Source: Granulosicoccus sp964594905
GTDB lineage: Bacteria > Pseudomonadota > Gammaproteobacteria > Granulosicoccales > Granulosicoccaceae
Length of the DNA stretch: 64,000 nucleotides
Reading direction: 5' to 3'
Assembly (NCBI GenBank): GCA_964594905.1
Contig: CAZQOI010000005.1
Location: 14,585-78,584, forward strand
Part shown: positions 29,046 to 37,398 of the stretch, one piece after another
Layout of the letters: every line of letters starts with the position of its first letter
How positions within the stretch are numbered: the first letter of the stretch is position 1
Translations under genes and position numbers: made by a program
The notes under the pieces: generated by a model
The model's input: the letters and a program-made list of their open reading frames with translations, nothing else
Databases searched by the model: none
Told to the model about the DNA's origin: nothing

Positions 29046-30218
29046 CTAGATAACGGCGGGTAGGCGAGTTGCTGGAGGGGTGTTTCGACTTCGATGCGAG
29101 CGAACCTCGCCGTCAATGATAGTCATGCCAATGCCGGGTAAATTGCCTTGTTCGATGCTCTCCAGCATGTCCTTTCCGGGAGAATGCTGTGCCTGATCAA
29201 GGATGACGAAATCCGCAGCTTTGCCGATCTCGACAACGCCACTATCCAATTCACGCATTCGCGCTGTATTGCCGGTAGCGAAACAGAAGGCGATTTCGGC
29301 GGGCACATTCCCTAAGCTCGACAGCATGGCAATCATTCGCAGAATGCCAAGCGGTTGCACACCCGATCCTGCCGGCGAGTCGGTGCCGAGAATGACCCGT
29401 TCGGATTGTTCAATCTCAAATGCTGTGCGCATCGCCAGTAGGCCTGCACGTTCGTTGCCATTGTGAACAATCTCGATGCCACGCTGGCAGCCTTCGCACA
29501 GGCAGATGATTTGATCATCCGGTAGCGCTGTGTGACCTCCGTTGATATGGCCAATGATATCGGCGTCCGCTTCAAGGACAACATCCTTATCGATAAGGCC
29601 AGACCCAGGGATGGAAGGTCCACCCGTGTGAATAGTGGATTGAATGCCGTATTTACGCGCCCACTTGACCATTTGAGCTGCGGTTTCCCCGGCTTTGACT
29701 GAGCCCAGACCGACCTCGCCAAGCAATTTGACGCCTGCTTCGGAGAGTTCTTTGAAGTCGTTTTCTTCCATACCTTCTTCAAGTACTGGCGCGCCGGCCA
29801 GCATCTTGACGCCTGACGGTCGAAAGTTTTCGTACCAGCGCTGCGAGGCAATAGCCAGTGCCTTGAGTCCGACGATATCTTTTGGTCTGCCAGGCATATG
29901 GACTTCGCCAGCAGAAATCATGGTTGTCACACCCCCATGCAAACAGGAATCTATCCAGTGGATTTGTTGCTGACGAGGGGTGTAGTCGCCGATCACAGGA
30001 TGTACATGACTGTCGATAAGTCCTGGCGCAAGCCAAGTATCTTTGGCGTCTACCGTGGTTGTCGCCTGGTCGGTGTCGAGGCTTGCGGCATCGCCGATTT
30101 CGGTGATGATCCCATCTACCGCGACCACGCAATTGCCGTCAATCAGCGGTTGTTCGAGTTTGCCTGACAGGATGCGACCGATATTTCGGATGACGATTTT
30201 TTTGGGCGACTCTGTCAT
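29046..30218 (-). CDS. ena: Enamidase-like amidohydrolase
   Basis: This is a 390-residue member of the amidohydrolase superfamily. It shows the metal-binding HVH of 'LIDSHVHP', then GGVTTMISAG, 'GRPKD', HTGG, GHINGG and the C-terminal GTDSPAGSG and ATGNTARM. Together with the 'SRNTPPA' tail, these closely match the enamidase of Eubacterium barkeri as I remember it. That enzyme opens 1,4,5,6-tetrahydro-6-oxonicotinate to 2-formylglutarate and ammonia. I chose the ATG at 30218 because an AGGA site precedes it and the upstream 22 codons do not fit the family. It is divergent from the catabolic operon, with 92 bp between the starts. A 6-hydroxynicotinate reductase homologue, which would make such a substrate, closes the same cluster. 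The exact substrate is inferred. Confidence 0.8.
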   Translation of the reverse strand: MTESPKKIVIRNIGRILSGKLEQPLIDGNCVVAVDGIITEIGDAASLDTDQATTTVDAKDTWLAPGLIDSHVHPVIGDYTPRQQQIHWIDSCLHGGVTTMISAGEVHMPGRPKDIVGLKALAIASQRWYENFRPSGVKMLAGAPVLEEGMEENDFKELSEAGVKLLGEVGLGSVKAGETAAQMVKWARKYGIQSTIHTGGPSIPGSGLIDKDVVLEADADIIGHINGGHTALPDDQIICLCEGCQRGIEIVHNGNERAGLLAMRTAFEIEQSERVILGTDSPAGSGVQPLGILRMIAMLSSLGNVPAEIAFCFATGNTARMRELDSGVVEIGKAADFVILDQAQHSPGKDMLESIEQGNLPGIGMTIIDGEVRSHRSRNTPPATRLPAVI

Positions 30219-30293
30219 TGCCAGTCCTGGTAACTTCGGTAAAGGGTTGACCCGGAGCGGCAATTGGGTGTAACAAGTTGCCACTTCATTTAG

Positions 30294-30306
30294 TCTAACA
30301 GTTAGA
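30294..30306. promoter_or_regulatory. Palindrome in the divergent promoter of the catabolic cluster
   Basis: TCTAACAGTTAGA is a perfect 6-1-6 palindrome that ends four bases before the ATG of the first plus-strand gene and so overlaps its ribosome site. A related half-match, GTAACAAGTTGC, lies about 20 bp upstream. The position between divergent genes suggests an operator for a regulator that is not encoded in the window. Confidence 0.4.
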
Positions 30307-30310
30307 AGCT

Positions 30311-30892
30311 ATGCCCGAAATCATTGTCAGAAAACGCGCCTTGTCCCTTGAAGAAATTCATCATGAGGGTGGGCCTATCGCGGATGTTCCATTGCGCCGG
30401 GCTGCGGCTTTAACCGTGATCAGCAATCCCTATGCTGGACGCTACGAGCCGGATATCCAAAGCCTGATGGATGAGCTAAAGCCATTAGGGATCGAGATGG
30501 CCAATCGCCTTGTTGATGCGCTGGGTGGGGTGTCGGCTATCGAAGGTTACGGCAAGGGCGCTGTTGTGGGTGGTGATGGCGAGCTGGAGCATGGCGCTTT
30601 ATGGCATGTTCCGGGTGGGTATGCCATGCGCCAGGTACTCGGTGATGCGAAAGCAATAGTACCGTCATGCAAAAAAGTGGGCGGTCCGGGAACGCGGCTT
30701 GATATACCGGTTACACATATTAATGCGTCCTATGTTCGCAGCCACTTTGATTCTATGGAGGTTGGTTTGAACGATGCGCCCAAAGCAGGTGAAATCATGC
30801 TCGCCTTGGTTATGACTACCGGTGCGCGTATTCACGCACGCGTTGGTGGTCTGGTCGCCAGTGATATTGCCGGTACCGACGGGTTGCGTTAG
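30311..30892 (+). CDS. AA_synth (DUF1185) family protein, copy 1
   Basis: This 193-residue protein belongs to the 'amino acid synthesis' family PF06684 (DUF1185), whose biochemical role is not established. Family marks are 'RRAAALTVISNPYAGRYEPDI', GKGAVVGGDGELEHGALWH, and the C-terminal 'AYVRSHFDSMEV' type segment ending in 'NDAPKAGEIMLALVMTTGARIHAR'. It has no signal peptide. A paralogue (31786-32373) lies two genes on, with the UPF0280 gene between. This is the first plus-strand gene of the cluster. An enzymatic role on an amide or heterocycle intermediate is possible but unproven. Confidence 0.8.
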   Translation: MPEIIVRKRALSLEEIHHEGGPIADVPLRRAAALTVISNPYAGRYEPDIQSLMDELKPLGIEMANRLVDALGGVSAIEGYGKGAVVGGDGELEHGALWHVPGGYAMRQVLGDAKAIVPSCKKVGGPGTRLDIPVTHINASYVRSHFDSMEVGLNDAPKAGEIMLALVMTTGARIHARVGGLVASDIAGTDGLR

Positions 30893-30893
30893 C

Positions 30894-31808
30894 TTGTCGC
30901 ATGCATCGGCAAAGGTAAGTTCACTCGCTGGTGCTTCTGCCTGGGCCTTGGCTGATGGTCGGCTGCATTTACAGCATGGACCAATTGATTTGCTTGTCGA
31001 CGCCAACGGCGACAGTCAACAAGTGCAGTTGGCTTACGAGCAAGCTGTTAATGCATTTGAATCGGTGTTGCAAACATTGGTCGATGAACTCGAGTCGCTG
31101 CAAACTCCCATAACCGAGCGAGCATTAGTCAGGCAACCCGAAGGTCCTGTAGCACAGCGTATGTTGGCTGCGGTGAATCCCTACTGCGGGGTCTTTGTAA
31201 CGCCAATGATTGCGGTTGCTGGGTCAGTCGCTGACTATATCTTGCAACAAGCGATGACTGGTAGGCAGCTCGACCGGCTTGCAGTCAACAATGGTGGTGA
31301 TATAGCGCTCGCACTGGGCAAACAGGAAGTGTTTCGCGTAGGTATTACGGCTAATCCAGATGTCCCACGCCGTGATGCTCATATTGTGATTGATGAACAA
31401 AGCGGAATTGGTGGCATAGCGACCAGCGGTTGGCGAGGGCGTAGCCATTCATTGGGTATTGCGGACGCTGTGACGGTACTGGCGAAAAACGCGGCGAGTG
31501 CTGATGTAGCGGCGACATTGATCGCAAATGCTGTCGATGCACCGTATGCTAGTGGGGTCAGTCGCCACGCTGCCCATGAGTTAAACCCGGATTCTGATCT
31601 GGGCGATAGGCCAGTGACTGTAGCGGTCGGTGAACTTGATGACGATGCCATCGCGCTGGCGATACGATCGGGTGTTCACATGGCTGAGCAGTTTTATAAA
31701 GTGGGCAGGGTGTCAGCTGTTTATATTAATTTAAAGGACGTGGTTGCCGTTGTCGGTGATGCGTTTCCATTGTTGGAGAGTGTTGATGGCGCAGGCCAAG
31801 ATTCGTAA
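30894..31808 (+). CDS. UPF0280 family protein (ApbE-like)
   Basis: About 304 residues, with a TTG start at 30894 placed one base after the previous stop. A GTG at 30822 in the same frame would overlap the previous gene by 71 bp and add unlikely residues. The protein matches UPF0280, distantly related to the ApbE flavin transferase fold. It shows the 'GPIDLLVDANGD' start, 'RMLAAVNPYCGVFVTPMIAVAGSVAD', 'NNGGDIALAL' and 'GIATSGWRGRSHSLGIADAVTVLA'. The function of the family is not known. A role in attaching or handling flavin is an inference that would fit a cluster encoding flavoenzymes. Translation appears coupled to both neighbours, since its end overlaps the next gene by 23 bp. Confidence 0.75.
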   Translation: MSHASAKVSSLAGASAWALADGRLHLQHGPIDLLVDANGDSQQVQLAYEQAVNAFESVLQTLVDELESLQTPITERALVRQPEGPVAQRMLAAVNPYCGVFVTPMIAVAGSVADYILQQAMTGRQLDRLAVNNGGDIALALGKQEVFRVGITANPDVPRRDAHIVIDEQSGIGGIATSGWRGRSHSLGIADAVTVLAKNAASADVAATLIANAVDAPYASGVSRHAAHELNPDSDLGDRPVTVAVGELDDDAIALAIRSGVHMAEQFYKVGRVSAVYINLKDVVAVVGDAFPLLESVDGAGQDS

Positions 31809-32373
31809 GATCGTTAGCTTCATTGATGAAACCCATCAGGAGATGGGTAAGACAATCAGCCCACCAACACGACGTGCGGCGGCTGTTGCGGTCATCGAGA
31901 ATCCGTATGCGGGAGTCTTCAGCGAAGACCTTGAAACCCTCATGACTATCGGCGAGGAACTAGGTGGTCTTCTCGGTGATAAATGTGTTGCGCTGTTGGG
32001 AATCGATCCAGCGGATGCAGAGAGCTATGGCAAGTCGGCGATGGTTGGTGAGAACGGTGAGCTTGAACATGCTGCGGCCATTTTGCATCCACGGCTCGGC
32101 AAGCCACTGCGTGCAGCTGTCCAGAAAGGCGCAGCTTTGGTTGCCTCAAGCAAGAAGATGGGTTCAATGGGTCAGGTGCTTGATGTGCCCTTAGGTCACA
32201 AGGATGCGGCTTATGTTCGGTCACACTTTGATGGCATGGAGGTGAGCATCAATGATGCGCCGCGTGCCAATGAAATCATGGTTGCTGTCGCGGTAACTGA
32301 TTCAGGTCGTCCACTACCTCGAGTAGGTGGGCTTACTCATGATGATGCGATCGGCAAGGACGGGTTGAAGTGA
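31786..32373 (+). CDS. AA_synth (DUF1185) family protein, copy 2
   Basis: This 195-residue paralogue of the protein at 30311 shares 'RRAAAVAVIENPYAGVFSEDL', 'GKSAMVGENGELEHAAAILH' and 'AYVRSHFDGMEVSINDAPRANEIMVAVAV'. The ATG at 31786 follows a GGAGAG site and lies inside the end of the UPF0280 gene. An upstream ATG in frame (31744) would add unrelated residues. The two copies differ enough that they are not a recent duplication and could form a hetero-oligomer. The next gene starts on a GTG that overlaps this stop. Confidence 0.8.
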   Translation: MAQAKIRKIVSFIDETHQEMGKTISPPTRRAAAVAVIENPYAGVFSEDLETLMTIGEELGGLLGDKCVALLGIDPADAESYGKSAMVGENGELEHAAAILHPRLGKPLRAAVQKGAALVASSKKMGSMGQVLDVPLGHKDAAYVRSHFDGMEVSINDAPRANEIMVAVAVTDSGRPLPRVGGLTHDDAIGKDGLK

Positions 32374-33401
32374 CAATGACAAACACATCGCAAGCTTGGG
32401 TACGTGATGCCTGGTATGTCGCTGGTTGGTCTTCTGAGATTGGCGATGACCCACAAAGAGTCACGATACTTGATGAGCATATCGTTGTTTATCGAAAATC
32501 TGATAACACGATTGCCGCACTTGAGGATCGTTGCCCACACCGACAATTGCCGCTGTCACATGGCAAGCGAATCGGTGATGACATTCAATGTGGTTATCAT
32601 GGAATGACGTTTAACTGCAGCGGCAGTTGCGTGCGTATCCCTGGGCAAGACACCATTCCCAAAACTGCCTATGTCGAACACTACGCAACCCATGAAAAAC
32701 ACAACATTGTGTTTATCTGGATGGGCAACCCGGATAAGGCTGATGTCGATAAGGTTTTTGACATGCCACAATTTCATGATGCATCGTGGCATGCACATCA
32801 AGGTGATGCACTACATCTTAAAGCCAACTATTTGAATGTCGCAGAGAATCTTGTTGATCCCGCACACGTCAGTTTTGTGCACCCAACGACACTGGGTAAT
32901 GCCGCCAGTGAAGACATTCCAGTCAAGGTAGACACAGACGGTGATGTACTGGTTGCCTGGCGTTGGATTCGAGATGCACCGCCAGTGGGTTTTTTCCAGA
33001 AGTTCGGTGGCTTCAACGGTAATGTCGATCGATGGCACTATTACTATTTACATTTGCCCTGTACTGCAGTTATCGACTTCGGCAGCGCCGATGTTGCCAA
33101 GCAACTCGATGAGGAACAGCGTAATGAGGGTGTTCGTATCTTTGCCTTGCATTTTCTTACGCCAGTCAATGAACACTACACGATCGATCGCTGGATGCAT
33201 GTACGCAATGCGGCCGTTGGCGATGAGGCGGCATCTGCACAAATGGATGCAATGTTCAGAGTTGCATTTGACGAGGACAAGGCGATTCTTGAAGCGATTC
33301 AAGAACAAGAGAGCTTGCCACAGAAGCGCAAACCGATACGACTCGCGATTGACAAAGGTCCGACCGTGTATCGCCAACGAATTGATGCAATGAGTGAATG
33401 A
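32370..33401 (+). CDS. Rieske non-heme iron oxygenase, oxygenase component (VanA-like)
   Basis: The 343-residue protein is a ring-hydroxylating or demethylating oxygenase. The Rieske [2Fe-2S] ligands are Cys55, His57, Cys74 and His77 (C-x-H-x16-C-x2-H). The mononuclear iron site is visible as Asp163, His166 and His171 in NLVDPAHVSFVH. The C-terminal half is of the vanillate O-demethylase/pheophorbide oxygenase type. Such enzymes need a flavin/ferredoxin reductase, but none is encoded in the window. The GTG start at 32370 overlaps the preceding stop (GTGA); an ATG two codons on is an alternative. It is embedded among genes of an otherwise reductive pathway. Substrate not predictable. Confidence 0.85.
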   Translation: MTMTNTSQAWVRDAWYVAGWSSEIGDDPQRVTILDEHIVVYRKSDNTIAALEDRCPHRQLPLSHGKRIGDDIQCGYHGMTFNCSGSCVRIPGQDTIPKTAYVEHYATHEKHNIVFIWMGNPDKADVDKVFDMPQFHDASWHAHQGDALHLKANYLNVAENLVDPAHVSFVHPTTLGNAASEDIPVKVDTDGDVLVAWRWIRDAPPVGFFQKFGGFNGNVDRWHYYYLHLPCTAVIDFGSADVAKQLDEEQRNEGVRIFALHFLTPVNEHYTIDRWMHVRNAAVGDEAASAQMDAMFRVAFDEDKAILEAIQEQESLPQKRKPIRLAIDKGPTVYRQRIDAMSE

Positions 33402-33433
33402 AACGAATACACTGGTTTCATGAGTTGATAACT

Positions 33434-33448
33434 TACTTGCAGCAAGTA
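33434..33448. promoter_or_regulatory. 15-bp palindrome upstream of the ABC importer genes
   Basis: TACTTGC-A-GCAAGTA is a perfect 7-1-7 palindrome 48 bp before the start of the solute-binding protein gene. It lies in the only sizeable gap (95 bp) in the first half of the operon, so an internal promoter with an operator is plausible. Confidence 0.4.
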
Positions 33449-33496
33449 CGAATCAACACTCATACGATTTACAACAAGCACGACAGGAGATAGAAC

Positions 33497-34699
33497 ATGA
33501 AAAAAGTATCCACGTTGTTCAATATCCTTGCCGCTACTGCATTTGTCGTCACGACAGGTACAGCCGCAGCAGCGGACCCGATAAAAATCGGAGAAATAAA
33601 CCACTACAAACGTATGGCGGCTTTTGCAGGTCCTTACAAGAACGGTATTGAGCTTGGACTTGATGAAATCAATGGTGCCGGTGGCATCGATGGTCGCCCG
33701 CTTGAATTTATCTATCGAGATGATCAAGGCAAACCTGGAGAGGCGGTAAAAATTGCAGAGGAGCTGATTTCGCGTGATGGTGTAGCGATGATCACAGGGA
33801 CCATTCTGAGTAATATTGGTTTGGCGATTTCATCATTCGCGGCCGAGAAGAAAGTGGTTTACCTTGCAGCGGAACCTTTGGCGGATGCACTCGTCTGGGA
33901 AAAAGGTAACGACTACACATTTCGTCTTCGCGCTTCTACCTATATGCAGGCGGCCATGCTTGCGGAACAAGCCGCCAAAACGGATGCCAAAACCTACGCA
34001 ACCATAGCGCCTAACTATGCCTACGGCAAAGATGCGGTAGCTGCTTTTCAGAAAGCATTGCTGGCGTTAAAACCTGATGTTGAATTTGTCACCGAGCAGT
34101 GGCCAGCACTGTTCAAGATCGATGCAGGAGCAGAGGTGCAAGCTATTGAGCGTGCTAAACCTGATGCAATTTTTAACGTGACCTTCGGTGGAGATCTTGC
34201 AAAATTTGTACGTGAAGGCAGCACTCGCGGTTTGTTTGATGGTCGTAAGGTTTATGGTTTGCTGACCGGAGAACCTGAGTACCTTGAACCCTTAGCTGAT
34301 GAAGCGCCAGAAGGTTGGGTGGTAACAGGATATCCGTGGTATGACTTTGAAGATGGTGCGAACAAGATCTTCGTCGATGCTTACCAAGAGAAGTTTGGTG
34401 AAACACCAAAGATCGGTTCCTTGGTTGGCTACATGACGGCTCAATCTATTGCGGCTGCACTGACTCGCGCAGGTTCTATCGAAACCGATGCTATAAAAGC
34501 TGCGTTCAAAGGGCTTGATGTAGAGACGCCAGTGGGCAAAATTCATTTCCGGGAAATCGACCACCAAGCCACCATGGGTGCTTTTGTTGGTACGACTACC
34601 TTGAAGGACAATGCCGGCGTCATGGTTGATTGGGAGTACAAAGATGGCGCAGGTTATTTGTTGTCCGATGACGAAGTCAGAGCTTTGCGTCCGCAATAG
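33497..34699 (+). CDS. ABC transporter solute-binding protein, branched-chain amino acid type
   Basis: This 400-residue periplasmic protein of the LivJ/type I binding fold has a signal peptide ending around residue 26 (GTAAAA). The mature start 'DPIKIGEINHYKRMAAFAGPYKNGIELGLDEINGAGGIDG' is typical of the family. A strong AGGAGA ribosome site precedes the ATG. Relatives of this group bind amino acids, amides or aromatic acids, so with this cluster a heterocyclic or aromatic carboxylate is a reasonable ligand. The fused permease gene starts 48 bp downstream with no hairpin between. Confidence 0.88.
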   Translation: MKKVSTLFNILAATAFVVTTGTAAAADPIKIGEINHYKRMAAFAGPYKNGIELGLDEINGAGGIDGRPLEFIYRDDQGKPGEAVKIAEELISRDGVAMITGTILSNIGLAISSFAAEKKVVYLAAEPLADALVWEKGNDYTFRLRASTYMQAAMLAEQAAKTDAKTYATIAPNYAYGKDAVAAFQKALLALKPDVEFVTEQWPALFKIDAGAEVQAIERAKPDAIFNVTFGGDLAKFVREGSTRGLFDGRKVYGLLTGEPEYLEPLADEAPEGWVVTGYPWYDFEDGANKIFVDAYQEKFGETPKIGSLVGYMTAQSIAAALTRAGSIETDAIKAAFKGLDVETPVGKIHFREIDHQATMGAFVGTTTLKDNAGVMVDWEYKDGAGYLLSDDEVRALRPQ

Positions 34700-34747
34700 T
34701 TCTACCAACATCACGGAAACAAATACTAAAAAAACTGCATTGGCACT

Positions 34748-36607
34748 ATGGGCCTGTTCTTAGCGCAAATACTGACAGGCCTTGCCAATGCGGCGACCTT
34801 GTTTCTGGTTGCATCCGGGTTGTCGCTGATCTTTGGCGTCACCCGGATTGTCAACTTTGCCCACGGTTCTTTTTATATGTTGGGCGCCTTCATCGGTTAT
34901 TCATTGATGCAGGTTCTCCCTGGTGCGATCGGTTTCTGGTCATCGGTTGTGCTCGCCGGATTAATCGTCGGTGTAGTGGGTGTCATTGTTGAAATGCTCG
35001 TCCTGCGTCCGGTCTACAAAGCACCAGAACTCTTTCAACTGGTGGCAACCTTTGGTGTGATACTGGTCATCCAGGATCTGGCACTGATGATTTGGGGTCC
35101 TGTGGATGTATTGGGGCCGCGTGCACCGGGTCTCAAGGGCGTTGTACGTATCCTCGACGAACCAATCCCAAAATACGATCTCGCACTTATTGCGATAACA
35201 CCCTTCGTATTGTTTGGTTTGTGGTTTCTGATTGCACGAACGCGTGTCGGCATTCTGGTTCGCGCTGCCACGCAGGATCGTGAGATGGTCGCAGCACTCG
35301 GTGTCAATCAAGCATGGCTGTTTACCGGTGTATTTTTTCTTGGTGCAGCTTTGGCGGGTCTCGGCGGCGCCATACAGTTGCCTAAAGGCGGTGCTGACCT
35401 GCTGATGGATTTCAACATTCTTGCGGCGATCTTTGTGGTTGTTGTTATTGGTGGTATGGGATCACTACCAGGCGCATACATAGCAGCCGTATTGATATCT
35501 GTACTTAATGTATTTGGTGTTGCCTATCTGCCGCAAAGTACTTTGGTATTGATGTTTGTTGTCATGGCTGTGGTGCTGACAATACGTCCCTATGGATTAC
35601 TTGGCCGTGAGGAGGTTGCTGGTGAACATGGGCAGGTGGGTGAGCCCGAGCGTCCTATCAAGCCAGCGGGCATTGTTGGACGTGTGATGGTTGGTGTATT
35701 TCTGATCGCATTGTGTGCCTTGCCATTACTCGAACAGCATTTCTTTGTTGTGCTCGCAACTGACATCATTATCTTTTGCCTGTTTGCGGCGAGCCTGCAT
35801 TTTCTTCTTGGGCTTGGTGGTCTTGTGTCCTTTGGCCATGCGGCCTATTTCGGTGGTGGCGCCTATGTCGCGGCCTTGCTGGTGTCGCAAGCCAATGCGC
35901 CGATGGAGTTGGCCTTTCTATTGGCCCCGGTTGGTGCTGGGCTTGCGGCCGTCATCATTGGTTGGTTGTGCTTGCGCTTGACTGGTGTCTACTTCGCCAT
36001 GCTCACTTTGGCACTTGCACAACTGGTGTGGTCACTGGTTTTTCAGTGGGATGAATTTACCGGCGGCGATGATGGTCTGGTGGATATCTGGCCTGCTGAG
36101 TGGTTGTCCGAAACCAGTGCCTACTTTTACTTCACGGTGATAGTCGGTGTTGGCGGCATCATATTTTTGCGCCATGTTGCTCATTCACCGTTTGGTTATG
36201 CCTTGCGAGCGTCACGCGATTCGAGTCGACAAGCAGAGGCGACCGGTATTGATACCAAGCGAGTGCAATGGATAGCCTTTGCATTTGCCGGTGCCATGGC
36301 AGGTATTGCTGGTGGTTTGTTTGTTTTTTCCAAAGGCAGTGTGTTTCCAACTGAGCTTGAAATTGCAAAGTCGTTTGATGGTTTGATTGTGGTCTTTCTT
36401 GGTGGGGTAAAGACTTTGTCAGGTGGTGTTGTGGGCGCAGGCTTCCTGGAAGTCGTCAAAGACTACTTAACGCGTTTCGAATATTGGCGACTGGCGCTTG
36501 GCTTACTTATCATTGCCGTTGTCATACTCGCACCCTATGGCATCGTTGGAAGTCTGCAGCGCCTTGGCGAACGAATCGGTCTGGTTCGTCGGGTAAATAC
36601 AGAATAA
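34748..36607 (+). CDS. Fused LivH-LivM ABC permease
   Basis: The 619-residue protein joins both permease subunits of a branched-chain-type importer. Residues about 1-295 correspond to LivH ('LFLVASGLSLIFGVTRIVNFAHGSFYMLGAF', 'VVVIGGMGSLPGAYIAA'). Residues about 310-610 correspond to LivM ('SLHFLLGLGGLVSFGHAAYFGGGAY', 'GLIVVFLGGVKTLSGGVVGAGFL'). Many proteobacteria encode the two separately; the fusion guarantees equal amounts. The end overlaps the ATP-binding gene by one base (TAATG). Confidence 0.9.
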   Translation: MGLFLAQILTGLANAATLFLVASGLSLIFGVTRIVNFAHGSFYMLGAFIGYSLMQVLPGAIGFWSSVVLAGLIVGVVGVIVEMLVLRPVYKAPELFQLVATFGVILVIQDLALMIWGPVDVLGPRAPGLKGVVRILDEPIPKYDLALIAITPFVLFGLWFLIARTRVGILVRAATQDREMVAALGVNQAWLFTGVFFLGAALAGLGGAIQLPKGGADLLMDFNILAAIFVVVVIGGMGSLPGAYIAAVLISVLNVFGVAYLPQSTLVLMFVVMAVVLTIRPYGLLGREEVAGEHGQVGEPERPIKPAGIVGRVMVGVFLIALCALPLLEQHFFVVLATDIIIFCLFAASLHFLLGLGGLVSFGHAAYFGGGAYVAALLVSQANAPMELAFLLAPVGAGLAAVIIGWLCLRLTGVYFAMLTLALAQLVWSLVFQWDEFTGGDDGLVDIWPAEWLSETSAYFYFTVIVGVGGIIFLRHVAHSPFGYALRASRDSSRQAEATGIDTKRVQWIAFAFAGAMAGIAGGLFVFSKGSVFPTELEIAKSFDGLIVVFLGGVKTLSGGVVGAGFLEVVKDYLTRFEYWRLALGLLIIAVVILAPYGIVGSLQRLGERIGLVRRVNTE

Positions 36608-37398
36608 TGAGTAACACCTCCAAAGCTGTGTTGTCAGTTGAAGGCTTGTCAAAGTCCTTTGGTGGAATCCATGCGGTTCAGGATGTAACGTTTGAGGTTG
36701 CCAATGGGGAATTGCTGGCGCTCATTGGTCCGAATGGGGCAGGCAAGACGACTTGCTTCAATATGCTGATGGGGCAACTTACTCCGACGCGAGGCGTAGT
36801 GCGTCTGAACGGCGAAATAATCACCGGGCTTAAGCCCAGGCAAATCTGGCGTCGTGGCGTTGGCCGTACGTTTCAGATCACGGCAACTTATTCGTCAATG
36901 ACTGTCATTGAGAACATTCAAATGGCGTTGATCTCACATCACCGGCGTATTTTTTCTGTGCGATCGTTTGCGCACAAACTATATCGGGATCAGGCCATGG
37001 CCTTGTTGGAGCTTGTTGGCATGACCAGTCAAGCCGACCGCCACTCGGCCATTCTTGCCTACGGTGATTTAAAGCGTCTTGAATTAGCCATCGCGCTGGC
37101 ACACGAGCCAGAACTATTGTTGATGGATGAGCCAACGGCAGGCATGGCACCCAGTGAACGTATCACCTTGATGCAATTGATTGCGGATATTGTGGTAGAG
37201 AAAAATCTCAGCGTACTGTTTACGGAACATGATATGGATGTCGTGTTTGCGCATGCGCATCGTGTCATGGTGCTTAACCGCGGTGAATTGATTGCCAACG
37301 GTACGGTTGATGACATTCGAAACGATCCAATAGTCAAAGAAGTCTATTTGGGTGGTGGTACTGTTTTCGCCCGCGATGGGGCATCGCATCATGCTTGA
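36607..37398 (+). CDS. livG: ABC transporter ATP-binding protein LivG
   Basis: This is a 263-residue ATPase of the importer. The Walker A GPNGAGKTT is near residue 45. The LivG-type signature is 'ILAYGDLKRLELAIAL' instead of LSGGQ, and Walker B is LLLMDEPTAGM. The ATG at 36607 shares a base with the permease stop. The longer in-frame start at 36484 would lie inside the permease gene and give unrelated residues. It overlaps livF by eight bases. Confidence 0.92.
   Translation: MSNTSKAVLSVEGLSKSFGGIHAVQDVTFEVANGELLALIGPNGAGKTTCFNMLMGQLTPTRGVVRLNGEIITGLKPRQIWRRGVGRTFQITATYSSMTVIENIQMALISHHRRIFSVRSFAHKLYRDQAMALLELVGMTSQADRHSAILAYGDLKRLELAIALAHEPELLLMDEPTAGMAPSERITLMQLIADIVVEKNLSVLFTEHDMDVVFAHAHRVMVLNRGELIANGTVDDIRNDPIVKEVYLGGGTVFARDGASHHA

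Noticed and set aside
32941..33393. ORF of 150 codons overlapping the Rieske gene in another frame
   Set aside because: The Rieske frame has intact metal ligands and proper length; the overlapping frame has no recognisable features.
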